The notes: generated by a model from the sequence alone, not told the origin. A stretch of DNA of 64,000 nucleotides from CAYYFX01 sp964471155 (GCA_964471155.1 CAYYFX010000002.1:35520-99519), one strand, 5' to 3'. Numbered from the stretch's first letter, positions 42,737 through 51,367 are shown. A program made the numbers and translations.

Positions 42737-43375
42737 ATGCAACCCCTACGCAGTCTCGTCACGGGCGCGCCGGCGTCGCGAGGAGCGCGAGGAGGAGGAT
42801 GGCCGCCCGCGTTCCTTCGGCGGATTCGCCCGGGCGCACTNNNNNNNNNNNNNNNNNNNNNNNNNNNNNNNNNNNNNNNNNNNNNNNNNNNNNNNNNNNN
42901 NNNNNNNNNNNNNNNNNNNNNNNNNNNNNNNNNNNNNNNNCGCGAGGAGGAGGATGGCCGCCCGCGTTCCTTCGGCGGATTCGCCCGGGCGCACTCCGGG
43001 TTCTTCGGCCTCGAGGTCGGGGCCGATCGCTGGACGTTCGAACGCGCGGACGGCGCGGAGGTGACCACCACTCCGGTGTCCCTCGCGCTGCTCGCGTACC
43101 CGCTGCCGTTCGCGTACGTGCTCGGCGGCGGCGGGCGGTACGACGCGTCGATCGCGGAGACCGGCGGCACGGGCGCGGAGGCGTCCGGGCTGAGCTGGCT
43201 GATCGGCGCGGGACTCGAGATCCCGGTGCTGCCCGCGCTGCGCCTGACCGGCGACATCCGCTACGGGTACGTGGACCGGGACCGGGATCGCCTGGCGCAG
43301 CTCGGTCTCGACGACCGCGACTGGGTCATCTTCCACGCGGGCGCGATGCTCGCGCTGCCGCCGGGCGCACCGTGA
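42737..43375 (+). CDS. Outer-membrane barrel gene interrupted by the assembly gap
   Basis: The 5' part begins at ATG 42737 (MQPLRSLVTG; good Shine-Dalgarno and sigma-54 promoter) and runs into the N gap. After the gap, 42941-43375 encodes a clean barrel C-terminal part: SGFFGLEVGADRWTFERADG, PLPFAYVLGGGGRYDAS, LRLTGDIRYGYVDRDRD and a final LPPGAP. The two parts are not in one frame even if the duplicated 55 bp at the gap edges is merged, so bases are missing or wrong. The signal peptide and first strands are lost. Followed 26 nt later by another barrel gene. Confidence 0.6.
   Translation: MQPLRSLVTGAPASRGARGGGWPPAFLRRIRPGAXXXXXXXXXXXXXXXXXXXXXXXXXXXXXXXXXXREEEDGRPRSFGGFARAHSGFFGLEVGADRWTFERADGAEVTTTPVSLALLAYPLPFAYVLGGGGRYDASIAETGGTGAEASGLSWLIGAGLEIPVLPALRLTGDIRYGYVDRDRDRLAQLGLDDRDWVIFHAGAMLALPPGAP
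42786..42840 (+). repeat. 55-bp repeat, left copy at gap edge
   Basis: Identical to 42941-42995. Together with the 100-N run this looks like two contig ends that overlap by one k-mer, rather than a biological repeat. Confidence 0.85.
42841..42940. other. Scaffold gap (100 N)
   Basis: Exactly 100 unknown bases, the standard placeholder for a gap of unknown size. It splits the barrel gene. Confidence 0.99.
42941..42995 (+). repeat. 55-bp repeat, right copy at gap edge
   Basis: Identical to 42786-42840 base for base. Confidence 0.85.
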
Positions 43376-43401
43376 CCGCACTTCCAACAGGAGGAACGAT
43401 C

Positions 43402-43911
43402 ATGCGACACCACGACCGCACGACCCGGACGTTCGCCGGCCTCGTCGCCGCCGCCGCGCTCGCGTGCGCGCCGGGGCCGGCCGCCGCCATGGGGTCGCTG
43501 GCGCCCCCCGAGGCGGGCCGCGAGTTCGGCCTCGGTCTCGTCGTCGGCGAGCCCACGGGCATCACCGGCGAGAAGTGGCTCTCGCACCGCACGTCGGTCG
43601 ATTTCGGCGCCGCGTGGTCGATGGACGGCCACGACTCGATGGATCTCGTGGCGGACCATCTCTGGTACGACCACGATGCGCTCGACGACGACCCGCGCCG
43701 CTTCGCGCTGCACTACGGCCTGGGCGGGCGGCTGCGCATCGAGGAGGACGGCGCGGACCGCATCGGCCCGCGCTTCCCGCTGGGCGTGACGTACTTCGCG
43801 GACGGCGGTCGCGTGGGGATCTTCCTGCAGGTGGCGCCGGTGCTGGACCTCGCGCCGGACACGGACCTCGACGTGCAGGCGGGTCTCGGCGCGCGCTACT
43901 TCTGGCGGTGA
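43402..43911 (+). CDS. Outer-membrane beta-barrel protein
   Basis: 169 residues. Signal peptide TFAGLVAAAALACAPGPAAA. Mature strands such as EFGLGLVVGEPTGITGEKWL, TSVDFGAAWSMDGHD, FALHYGLGGRLRIEEDGADR, LGVTYFADGGRVGIFLQVAP and the closing VQAGLGARYFWR, which ends with aromatic-Arg rather than a terminal Phe. ATG has CAGGAGGA upstream; follows the broken barrel gene by 26 nt and is probably co-transcribed. Confidence 0.85.
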   Translation: MRHHDRTTRTFAGLVAAAALACAPGPAAAMGSLAPPEAGREFGLGLVVGEPTGITGEKWLSHRTSVDFGAAWSMDGHDSMDLVADHLWYDHDALDDDPRRFALHYGLGGRLRIEEDGADRIGPRFPLGVTYFADGGRVGIFLQVAPVLDLAPDTDLDVQAGLGARYFWR

Positions 43912-43935
43912 GCCGCGCCCGGCGCGCCGCGACGC

Positions 43936-44415
43936 TCAGCGCGAGGCCGCGATCTCCTCCGCGAGGAGACGCGCCTTGCGGGCGAGCGTCGCGGCCGCGT
44001 CCGGGTCCATCTCCAACGCGGTGCGCGCCTGCGCGACGAGCCCCTCCACCGCGCGCACCTTGTCGGCGCGCTCCTCGTCGGTGGAGGGGGCGAGTGCCGC
44101 GATCAGCCGCTCCGCCTCCACCACGTCCTTGCGCGCCTGCACCACCAGCTCGGCCCGCTTGTCGGTGCCGAGCTCCACGGCCACCTCGCGCTCCGGCACG
44201 GCGGGCGCCGCGGCCGCGAGCGTGTCCGCGGGCGTGCCCGCGGGCGCCGGCTTCGCGTCGGCCACGGGCTTCGCCGGGGCGGGGGGAGGCGGGTCCGGCG
44301 CCGTCTCCGGCCCGGGCCGGTCGACCGGGGCGTCCGCGCGCGGTGCCACCGATGCGGCGCCGCCGCAGCCGGCCAGCCAGGTCGTGAGAAGCAGAAGGAC
44401 CGCCGCGGATCTCAT
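43936..44415 (-). CDS. Small Pro/Ala-rich lipoprotein co-transcribed with a two-component system
   Basis: 159 residues. MRSAAVLLLLTTWLAGC is a lipoprotein signal; a Pro/Ala-rich linker is followed by a helical region (QARKDVVEAERLIAALAPST, LVAQARTALEMDPDAAATLA). Its ATG overlaps the kinase stop (ATGA), making it the third gene of the regulator-kinase-lipoprotein operon, and possibly an accessory sensor for the kinase. Family not recognised. Confidence 0.75.
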   Translation of the reverse strand: MRSAAVLLLLTTWLAGCGGAASVAPRADAPVDRPGPETAPDPPPPAPAKPVADAKPAPAGTPADTLAAAAPAVPEREVAVELGTDKRAELVVQARKDVVEAERLIAALAPSTDEERADKVRAVEGLVAQARTALEMDPDAAATLARKARLLAEEIAASR

Positions 44416-45878
44416 GCGTCCCTCGCGGGGAAGCGCAGCGTGACCGTCGTCCCCTCGCCGGGCGCGGAGCGGATGTCCACCTCGCCGCCCTGCATCTCCA
44501 CCGCCTGACGCACGAGCGGAAGTCCCACGCCGGTCCCATCCTTCTTCGTGGTGTAGAAGAGGTCGAACGCGCGCTCGAGCTGCTCGGGGGACATGCCGGG
44601 CCCCGTGTCCGCCACGGCGACGGAGATCCTGTCCCCGGCGCGTTCCGTCCGCAAGACGATTCTCCGGTCCCGCGACGGCGTCGCCTGGATCGCGTTGTGG
44701 ACGACGTTCCGCAACGCCTGCCGGAGCACCTCCTCGTCCCCGACCGCCCAGAGCGGCCCCGCGGCATCCGGCCCCTCGAGGGCCAGCCCGGCAAGGTCGG
44801 CGTCGCCCTCGGACTCGCGGCACACGGAGCGCGCGAGGGCCGCCACGTCCAGCGGCCGCGACGCGGGCGGCCGCAGGCGCGCGATCGTGAGGAACCCGCG
44901 GATCACCCGGTCCAGCCGCTGCACCTTGGAACGCGCCCCCGCGAGATGCTCGTCCACCTCGCCGCCCTTCGACACGGAGCGTGCCGCGTCCAGCTCGAGG
45001 CTGAGCGACTGCAGCGGGTCCCGGAGCTCGTGCGCCACGCCGGCGGCCATCTCGCCGAGCCGCATGAGCACGCGCGCGGGGTCGCCCGCCGGACCCCCGG
45101 CGTCCCCGCGGCCCGCCGGCACGCGATCCCGGTCGCGACGGAACTGCTCGCGCAGCAGGTTCAACTCCCGCGCGAGACGGCGGAACTCCTCCGCCCCGGA
45201 CTCCGGGATCTCCGCGTCCAGCCGTCCCTCGCGGATGGCGGCGAGCCCGGCCTCCAGCGTGCGCACCTCGCGCACGGCGAGCCGCGAGAGCACCACGCCC
45301 GCCGCGATGGCCAGCGAGAAGATCACGACCGCCACGAGCAGCCCCCGCCGGAACGACTCCTTCACGGCTTCCCACAGGAACGCGCGCGTCACGACGACAT
45401 GGATGGACGCGAAGGGACGGTCGTCCCGCACGAGCGCGGTGGTGTAGGACCACCGCTGGCCCGGCTGCCGCAACGCCCAGAGCGTGGCGAACGACTCCGC
45501 GAGGTTGCCCGCCCGCGGGATCGGCGGGTGCTCCTGCACCGGCTTCCCCACCTCGCTGCCCAGGCTGTGGGCCACCGCGACGCCGTCGGGATCGGTGACC
45601 GCCACGTGCAGGACGGTCACGGCCTGCGCGATCGCATCCGCGAGCACGAGCGCGAGGCGCGGCTCGCGCGCGTAGCTCCGCAGCGCCTCGCCCTCGTGCT
45701 CCCGCGCGAGCAGATCCAGCTCCCGCCGCACGCCCCGCGACGTGAACTCGCACTCCGCGTGCGCCCGTTCCGTGGCCAGCCGCGCCACGTTCGCCAGCTC
45801 CAGGAGCCCGGACGACGCCACGAGGAGGAGCGCCAGCCCGAGGAACGCCGCGGTCCGGCCCGCCCCGAACCGCTTCAC
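44412..45878 (-). CDS. Membrane sensor histidine kinase (NtrB-type output)
   Basis: 488 residues, GTG overlapping the regulator stop (GTGA). Two membrane helices (~8-28, ~190-210) flank a periplasmic sensor domain; a HAMP-like stretch (SRLAVREVRTLEAGLAAIRE) leads to the H box VAHELRDPLQSLSLELD, N box NVVHNAIQA, G1 DTGPGM and G2 GTGVGLPLVRQ. Phosphorylates the NtrC-type regulator encoded immediately upstream. The ligand is unknown; a lipoprotein gene follows it. Confidence 0.93.
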   Translation of the reverse strand: MKRFGAGRTAAFLGLALLLVASSGLLELANVARLATERAHAECEFTSRGVRRELDLLAREHEGEALRSYAREPRLALVLADAIAQAVTVLHVAVTDPDGVAVAHSLGSEVGKPVQEHPPIPRAGNLAESFATLWALRQPGQRWSYTTALVRDDRPFASIHVVVTRAFLWEAVKESFRRGLLVAVVIFSLAIAAGVVLSRLAVREVRTLEAGLAAIREGRLDAEIPESGAEEFRRLARELNLLREQFRRDRDRVPAGRGDAGGPAGDPARVLMRLGEMAAGVAHELRDPLQSLSLELDAARSVSKGGEVDEHLAGARSKVQRLDRVIRGFLTIARLRPPASRPLDVAALARSVCRESEGDADLAGLALEGPDAAGPLWAVGDEEVLRQALRNVVHNAIQATPSRDRRIVLRTERAGDRISVAVADTGPGMSPEQLERAFDLFYTTKKDGTGVGLPLVRQAVEMQGGEVDIRSAPGEGTTVTLRFPARDA

Positions 45879-47281
45879 GATCCGGAACCGTCGTCGCCGT
45901 CCGCCTCGTACGCGTGCAGCTTCGCGTACAGCGTCTTCGGGCTGATGCCGAGCACGGAGGCCGTCTTCCGCTTGTTGCCCTCGCAGTGCTCCAGCGTGCG
46001 CAGGATGAGCGCGCGCTCCGCGTCCCCGATGGACGTGCCCACGGGGATGCGCAGGTCGTCGCCGTCGGTCGCGATCGGGCGGGGGGCGCGCGCGCCGCGG
46101 ATCGCATCCGGCAGATGGTGCGGCTGGATGTCGCCCTCCGGGCACAGCACCACGGCGCGCTGCACGGCGTTGCGCAGCTCGCGCCCGTTGCCGGGCCAGC
46201 GGTGCTTCGCCAGCAGCTCCAGCGCGTCGTCCGAGAAGCCGGTGATCGGCTTGCCGGATTCCTCCACCTGCTTCTCCAGGAAGTGCCCGGCCAGGAGCGT
46301 CACGTCCTCCGGCCGCTCGCGCAGCGGCGGCAGGTGGATGTGGAACACGTTGAGGCGGTAGTACAGGTCCTCGCGGAAGGAGCCTTCCTTCGTCAGCTCC
46401 TCCACCGCCACGTTCGTCGCGGCCACGACGCGCACGTCCACCCGCGTCTCGGAAGTCCCGCCCACGCGGCGCACCACGCCGTCCTCCAGCACGCGCAGCA
46501 GCTTCGTCTGCAGGTCCGACGGCATCTCCCCGATCTCGTCCAGGAACAGCGTGCCGTCGTGCGCCAGCTCGAAGCAGCCGGCGCGCGCGGACGTGGCCCC
46601 CGTGAACGCGCCCTTCTCGTGCCCGAAGATCTCGCTCTCCAGCAGGCTGGCGGGGATGGCGGCGCAGTTGATGGCCACGAGGCGCGCGCCCGCGCGCGGG
46701 CTCAGGCGGTGCAGGGTGCGCGCCACCAGCTCCTTGCCCGTGCCGCTCTCGCCGGTCACGAGCACCGACGCGTTCGACGGCGCCACCTGCTCCAGCAGCC
46801 GGAAGATCTCCAGCATGGCCGGCGACTTCCCCAGGAGATCCTGGAACCGGCCGGCCCGGACCATCTCGCGACGGAGCAGCATCACCTCGCGGCGCAGCGC
46901 GGAGCGCTCCAGCCCCTTCCCCACCACGGTCAGCAGGCGCTCGCGGTCCACGGGCTTCACCAGGTAGTCGTACACGCCGAGCTTCGTGGCCTCCACGGCG
47001 CTGCCGATGGAGCCGTGTCCGGTGAGGACCACGATCGTGAGCTCGAGGCCGCGCTCGCGCAGGTCCCCGATGAACTCGATCCCGCCCGCACCGGGCAGGT
47101 TCAGGTCCGTGACCACGAGATCGGGGGGCGCGGCCAGGACCCTCTGCGTGGCGGCGGCGGCGTCGCCGACCGACTCCACGTCGTAGCCCTGCGCGCTCAG
47201 CACGCGCTCGAGGCCGCGACGGATGGACTCGTCGTCGTCCACGACGAGGATCCGGGGGCGGCGCTCGTCCGATTCGCTCAT
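45875..47281 (-). CDS. NtrC-family sigma-54 response regulator
   Basis: 468 residues. Receiver domain (~9-125) with acidic pocket LVVDDDES, phospho-Asp in VVTDLNLPG and VKPVDRE; AAA+ domain (~145-385) with GESGTGKE, GAFTGA, GTLFLDEIGEM and FREDLYYRLNV; Fis-like HTH at the C terminus (GNKRKTASVLGISPKTLYAK). Activates sigma-54 holoenzyme once phosphorylated by the adjacent kinase. Divergent from the OmpA-like lipoprotein, whose sigma-54 promoter (47440) is 159 nt away, the most probable target. Confidence 0.95.
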   Translation of the reverse strand: MSESDERRPRILVVDDDESIRRGLERVLSAQGYDVESVGDAAAATQRVLAAPPDLVVTDLNLPGAGGIEFIGDLRERGLELTIVVLTGHGSIGSAVEATKLGVYDYLVKPVDRERLLTVVGKGLERSALRREVMLLRREMVRAGRFQDLLGKSPAMLEIFRLLEQVAPSNASVLVTGESGTGKELVARTLHRLSPRAGARLVAINCAAIPASLLESEIFGHEKGAFTGATSARAGCFELAHDGTLFLDEIGEMPSDLQTKLLRVLEDGVVRRVGGTSETRVDVRVVAATNVAVEELTKEGSFREDLYYRLNVFHIHLPPLRERPEDVTLLAGHFLEKQVEESGKPITGFSDDALELLAKHRWPGNGRELRNAVQRAVVLCPEGDIQPHHLPDAIRGARAPRPIATDGDDLRIPVGTSIGDAERALILRTLEHCEGNKRKTASVLGISPKTLYAKLHAYEADGDDGSGS

Positions 47282-47439
47282 GGGGCGTGGAACCCCCGGG
47301 GGACGGTTCGGTGCCGTGATCCGTGGCGAAAGGTAACGCGCGGTTCCTTCGTGCGCATGCAGGAAGTGCACACCGGCCGCAGAGGCCGCCTTGAGGGCAC
47401 CGGGAGGGCGGTACGGGGCCACCCGCACGGGAGTCGGGC

Positions 47440-47455
47440 TGGCACGGACCTTGTT
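47440..47455 (+). promoter_or_regulatory. Sigma-54 promoter of the OmpA-like lipoprotein gene
   Basis: TGGCACGGACCTTGTT: TGGCACG, four bases, TTG(T), one mismatch at the -12 C. 46 nt before GTG 47501, divergent from the sigma-54 regulator gene. Confidence 0.65.
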
Positions 47456-47500
47456 ATGGGGAGACGGCGTCGGGGCGGCGCGCCCCGGGAGGAGGACACC

Positions 47501-48154
47501 GTGGCAAGGCATGGACACCGGGGAACGGCGGCACTGGCCCTCGCGGCCGGGCTGCTCTTCGTGAACGGCTGCGCGACCAAGGGCTACGTGGACGATCGCG
47601 TGGCGGAGCTGGGGACGCGGACGGAGGCCGACGATGCGCGGCTGCGCGCGGACCTCTCGAGCGGTCTGGAGAAGACGGGGCGCTCGGCCGAGGAGGCCCT
47701 CGCCCGCGCCTCCGCGGCGCGCGAGTTGGCGCTGGGCAACGTGGACTACCGGCCGTTGGAGGAGTGGACGATCCACTTCGCGTTCGACAGCGCCGAGCTC
47801 TCGGCGGAGTCCCGCGCGACGCTGGACGACGCGGCGGCGACCGCCGCCGGCAACCCGCGGGCGCTCGTGGACATCCTCGGGCACGCGGACACGACCGGAC
47901 CGGACGCCTACAACGACGACCTGAGCCGGCGCCGCGCGGCCGCGGTGATGAAGTACCTCATCCTCCACGGTCCGGGGCCCGTGTCCCGGTATGCCGTCGT
48001 CGGCCTGGGCGAGACCTCTCCCGTCACGGCCGCGGGCGTCGAGGACCGACCGGGGAGCCGGCGTGTCGTCGTGGCGATGCTGGAGCGCGCCGAGCCCTCC
48101 GGTACGGGCCGGGCGGAGGAGGAACCCGTGATCTCGCGCGCGGACGATCGATGA
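47501..48154 (+). CDS. OmpA/Pal-like peptidoglycan-binding lipoprotein
   Basis: 217 residues. GTG 47501 with GGGAGGAGGA upstream begins a lipoprotein signal (TAALALAAGLLFVNGC). A helical linker (KGYVDDRVAELGTRTEADDA) leads to the OmpA-C domain (~88-200): IHFAFDSAELSAESRATLDD, DILGHADTTGPDAYNDDLSR RRAAAVMKYL, ending in SRRVVVAML. Tethers outer membrane to peptidoglycan. Likely controlled by the divergent sigma-54 two-component system. Confidence 0.9.
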   Translation: MARHGHRGTAALALAAGLLFVNGCATKGYVDDRVAELGTRTEADDARLRADLSSGLEKTGRSAEEALARASAARELALGNVDYRPLEEWTIHFAFDSAELSAESRATLDDAAATAAGNPRALVDILGHADTTGPDAYNDDLSRRRAAAVMKYLILHGPGPVSRYAVVGLGETSPVTAAGVEDRPGSRRVVVAMLERAEPSGTGRAEEEPVISRADDR

Positions 48155-48350
48155 GCCCCGCTCCGGAGCCCGCCCCGCCCTCCCGTCACGCCAGAGGGGG
48201 ACCGAGCATCACGCGACGGTGAGGGCGGGCGGGTCCGGTGCGGGCCCCGCCGCGGATGTCGACGGGGACGAGCGGAGCGCGACGCAGGGGGAGGCGGAAC
48301 GCGAGGCGGGGGAAGCGCCGGCAAGCCGGCGGGAAGGAGAGTGCACGGAC

Positions 48351-49010
48351 ATGAGGACGACACATGCGGGCCCGGCGATCCGGGCCGGAAGCGCGATCCT
48401 GGCCGCAGCGCTGATGGTGGCCGGGTGCGGGGAGCGGACGGAACTGGTGGAGGTTCCGGCCGGATCCAGCTTCGTGGTGGCGCTCACCGAGCCGTTGAGT
48501 ACCTCCGGCAGCGAGGCCGGGGACACGTTCGAGGCGCGGGTGGAGCAGCCGTTGATCGTGCACGCGGAGCCGGTGATCGAGGTGGGCTCCACCGTGCGCG
48601 GCGAGCTCACCAGCGTGGTGAGCGGCGCGGACGGCCTCTCCACGCCCAGCCTCACGCTGGTCTTCAAGGAGGTCGTGAACGCGGACGGCGGCGTGCACGC
48701 GGTGCAGGCGCGCCCGCTCGTGGTGGCCGGGACGGAACCCGAGCCCACGGACGCGGGTGCAACCGCGCAGGAGACGGGCTCGGCCACGGGCGACGACCCG
48801 GCGCCTGACGCGCCCTCGGAGGAGTCCTCCATGGAAGAGTCGGACGCCCCGATGGCCGAGCCCGGTCCGGGGACGACGGACGGGACCGGGCCCATGCTCG
48901 CGACCGGCTCGGGGCCGGTGATGGTGCCCGCCGCGTCGGGGGACATCATGTTGCCGTCCGGTCAGGAGGTCCGTGTGGAGCTCGCGGCGTCCGCACGCCT
49001 GCCGCTGTAG
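48351..49010 (+). CDS. Lipoprotein with beta-rich domain
   Basis: 219 residues. Lipobox in AAALMVAGC. Residues ~30-110 (VPAGSSFVVALTEPLSTSGS, GDTFEARVEQPLIVHAEPVI, VGSTVRGELTSVV) resemble beta-domains repeated in acidobacterial and other exported proteins of unknown role; the rest is Asp/Glu/Pro-rich, ending in a short strand. The upstream region (197 nt after the OmpA-like gene) shows no clear promoter, so co-transcription is possible. Confidence 0.75.
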   Translation: MRTTHAGPAIRAGSAILAAALMVAGCGERTELVEVPAGSSFVVALTEPLSTSGSEAGDTFEARVEQPLIVHAEPVIEVGSTVRGELTSVVSGADGLSTPSLTLVFKEVVNADGGVHAVQARPLVVAGTEPEPTDAGATAQETGSATGDDPAPDAPSEESSMEESDAPMAEPGPGTTDGTGPMLATGSGPVMVPAASGDIMLPSGQEVRVELAASARLPL

Positions 49011-49037
49011 GACCGGGAGCCTGCCCACCCGGTGAAC

Positions 49038-49065
49038 GCGCCGTCCCGCGCACGCGGGGCGGCGC
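49038..49065. terminator. Bidirectional hairpin terminator
   Basis: GCGCCGTCCCGC paired with GCGGGGCGGCGC around a GCAC loop, one mismatch, followed by TTCCT on the + strand. Located between convergent genes ending at 49010 and 49085. Confidence 0.6.
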
Positions 49066-49084
49066 TTCCTCGTGCCGCGAACGG

Positions 49085-50155
49085 TCAGGGGACGGGGCGC
49101 CGTCCGCGCCACTCCCGCAGGGCCACGACCGCCAGGGTCAGGCCCGTGAGCGGGACGACGAACCACAGCATGGCGCCGCTGAAGGCCGGCAGCGCGTCGT
49201 GCTGCGATGCGCGCAGGATCAGCCACGTGACGTACACGCCGTAGTACACGAGGAAGAGCCCGCCCTCCCAGCGGTCGATGCGGTGCCCCGTGGCGAGGAT
49301 GGGCAGGCAGGCCGCCGCGGCGGCGAGCATGACCGGCACGTCGAAGCGCATGGCGGCCGTGGAGGCGGCCACACCGTCCGGCGCGAGCGCGGAGGAGAGC
49401 CCCAGCACGCCGAGGATGTTGAACAGGTTGCTGCCGATCACGTTGCCGGCGGCGATGTCCCGCTCCCCGCGGATCGCGGCCAGGATCGACGTGGCCACCT
49501 CGGGCAGCGAGGTGCCCGCCGCCACGATCGTGAGCCCCACCACGAGCTCGGAGACGCCGAGGGCGAGGGCGATGTCCGAGGCAGCCGCCACGAAGGCGCG
49601 CGAGCCGGCCACGAGCAGCGCGAGACCCGCGAGCACGAGCGCGATGCTGCGCACCGCGGCGGCCGCGCCCGCCGGAGGCGGCGCATCCGCGGGCGTGGGG
49701 TCGCCGGCCGCATCGCGCCGCGCCATGCGGAGCGTGAACGCCGTGTAGGCCGCGAGGCCGCCGAGCAGCAGGAGACCGTCGACCCGTCCGACCTTCCCGT
49801 CGAGCGCGAGCGCGGCCCCGATCAGCGACACGCCCAGCACCAGCGGCACATCCAGGCGCACGAGCTGCCGCGCCACGACGAGCGGGGCGATGAGCGCGGA
49901 AGCGCCCAGGATGAACAGGACGTTGAAGATGTTCGATCCCACGACGTTGCCGAACGCGAGATCCCCGTCGCCCGCGACCGCCGCCGACGCGCTGACGGCC
50001 AGCTCCGGCGCGCTCGTGCCGTAGGCGACCACCGTCAGGCCGACCGCGAGCGGGCTCAGCCCGGCGGCGAGCGCGAGACGGGATGCGCCGCGCACCAGCA
50101 GCTCGGCGCCGAGGACCAGGCCGGCGAGACCGGCCGCGAGCAGGAGAAGGGTCAT
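49085..50155 (-). CDS. Calcium/sodium antiporter (CaCA family)
   Basis: 356 residues, about 10-11 helices with the two inverted alpha-repeats: GTSAPELAVSASAA and GNVVGSNIFNVLFIL; GTSLPEVATSILAA and GNVIGSNLFNILGVL. These carry the ion-binding residues of YrbG-like exchangers. Its ATG overlaps the stop of the release-factor-like gene. Divergent from an NhaR-like regulator, suggesting Na+-responsive control. Confidence 0.92.
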   Translation of the reverse strand: MTLLLLAAGLAGLVLGAELLVRGASRLALAAGLSPLAVGLTVVAYGTSAPELAVSASAAVAGDGDLAFGNVVGSNIFNVLFILGASALIAPLVVARQLVRLDVPLVLGVSLIGAALALDGKVGRVDGLLLLGGLAAYTAFTLRMARRDAAGDPTPADAPPPAGAAAAVRSIALVLAGLALLVAGSRAFVAAASDIALALGVSELVVGLTIVAAGTSLPEVATSILAAIRGERDIAAGNVIGSNLFNILGVLGLSSALAPDGVAASTAAMRFDVPVMLAAAAACLPILATGHRIDRWEGGLFLVYYGVYVTWLILRASQHDALPAFSGAMLWFVVPLTGLTLAVVALREWRGRRPVP

Positions 50156-51297
50156 GCGGGCACGCCCGCCTCGTCCGGGAGGACCCGGTAGCGGAGCAGG
50201 CAGCCGACTCCGCCCAGGTCCATGAGAGCCGGGCTCTCGTTCACGACCTCCACGGGGCACCCGCTGCGCTCCGCCAGGCGCACCAGCTCCTCGCGGAGAT
50301 CCGCGGACACCGGACCGCGTGCGCCGCACTCCGGGCACGCCGGGGGCGGCGCGCCCAGATCCAGGGCCCGGCACGCCGGGCACTGCCAGGCGGTGTCGGG
50401 CTCCCACGCCTTCGCGATCACGAGCGCATCCGCCTGGGCCCAGCGAAGGGCCTCCAGCGTCTCCGCCGCGCCCGCCTCCCCGAGCCCGCCGGTCTCGATC
50501 TCCCGGCACAGGGAATCCACGAGCGCCCGCGACTCCCGTTCCTCGGCACGCACGAACGTCGCCAGCGTGGCCAGCACGACGTCCTCCGTGAGCGCGTCCG
50601 GCGATGCGACCACGGCGTCCACCAGCTTCGCCTGCAGGTGTCGGGGCAGGGCGTCGCACACGCGCGCCACCATCTGCTCCTCGCCCGCGACGATGAGGTG
50701 GGTGTGCCCGCCCTGGCGCATCAGCGCGTCGACCACGCGAATCTTCTCGCGCACGAACTCGTCGGTCCGGCCCTCGCGATGATGCCGGTAGTGCTCCCGG
50801 CTCCAGCGCTCCCGCACGCGCTCCGGCTCGGCCGGCCGCTCGCGCCAGACCTGCTCCGTCACCGCGCCCAGGTTCACTTCCACGACCCGTGCCTCGTGCG
50901 GCGTGGTGATGACGACCACGTACCGGTGGTACGTGTCCTTCAACTCGACCAGATGGTACACGTTCGGCGTGGGCCCGACCGAGAACCAGGTGGGCAGCGG
51001 CACCTGGAAGGCCATCGCCGCGAACAGCGGCGTCCCGCCGGCCCGCGCGAAGATCGCCGCGCCCTTCGCATCGTCGGGACGCGACGCGAGCCACGACTCC
51101 ACCCGGCCCAGGGCCTCCTCGAAGTCGCGCCGGGCCGCCCGCGGGAGGCTGCGGCGCACCGCGCGGATGCGCCCGTCGAGGGCGTCGCGCCAGCGACGTC
51201 CCGTGTCCAGGTCCACGTAGCAGCTGATCACCGGGGCCCCCGTCGGCTCCACGGTCACCAGGTTCCGGATCGTCCGTCTCAGCTCGTCCAGTCGCAT
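50152..51297 (-). CDS. Release-factor-like protein (baeRF family 10, Vms1-like)
   Basis: 381 residues. N-terminal APVISCYVDLDTGRR matches the opening of bacterial homologues of archaeo-eukaryotic release factor (baeRF family 10), followed by a middle domain with HLIVAGEEQMVARVCDALP and a C-terminal zinc-finger-like segment (CPACRALDLGAPPPACPECG). Eukaryotic Vms1/ANKZF1 of this fold cleave peptidyl-tRNA on stalled ribosomes; bacterial roles are barely known. ATG 51297 preceded by GGAGGAG. Translationally coupled to the cation exchanger. Confidence 0.8.
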   Translation of the reverse strand: MRLDELRRTIRNLVTVEPTGAPVISCYVDLDTGRRWRDALDGRIRAVRRSLPRAARRDFEEALGRVESWLASRPDDAKGAAIFARAGGTPLFAAMAFQVPLPTWFSVGPTPNVYHLVELKDTYHRYVVVITTPHEARVVEVNLGAVTEQVWRERPAEPERVRERWSREHYRHHREGRTDEFVREKIRVVDALMRQGGHTHLIVAGEEQMVARVCDALPRHLQAKLVDAVVASPDALTEDVVLATLATFVRAEERESRALVDSLCREIETGGLGEAGAAETLEALRWAQADALVIAKAWEPDTAWQCPACRALDLGAPPPACPECGARGPVSADLREELVRLAERSGCPVEVVNESPALMDLGGVGCLLRYRVLPDEAGVPA

Positions 51298-51367
51298 CGC
51301 GCTCCTCCGTTCAAGGCCGCCGGGACCGTCCCGGGACTCCTCCGTTCTACGGGATCCGACGACCTGT

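Noticed and set aside
42690..42840. Alternative upstream frame that joins the barrel after merging the 55-bp repeat
   Set aside because: It would begin MRIPRAVRDS... without a signal peptide or Shine-Dalgarno and starts directly on the presumed sigma-54 promoter; the ATG at 42737 fits promoter and Shine-Dalgarno better.
48151..48222. 23-codon ORF whose ATG overlaps the OmpA-like gene stop
   Set aside because: Too short, Pro/Arg-rich, no Shine-Dalgarno of its own and no recognisable family.
49085..51094. Extending the CaCA exchanger upstream through the 669-codon open frame
   Set aside because: The extra N-terminal part is the out-of-frame image of the release-factor-like gene; ATG 50155 opens exactly at the first membrane helix.
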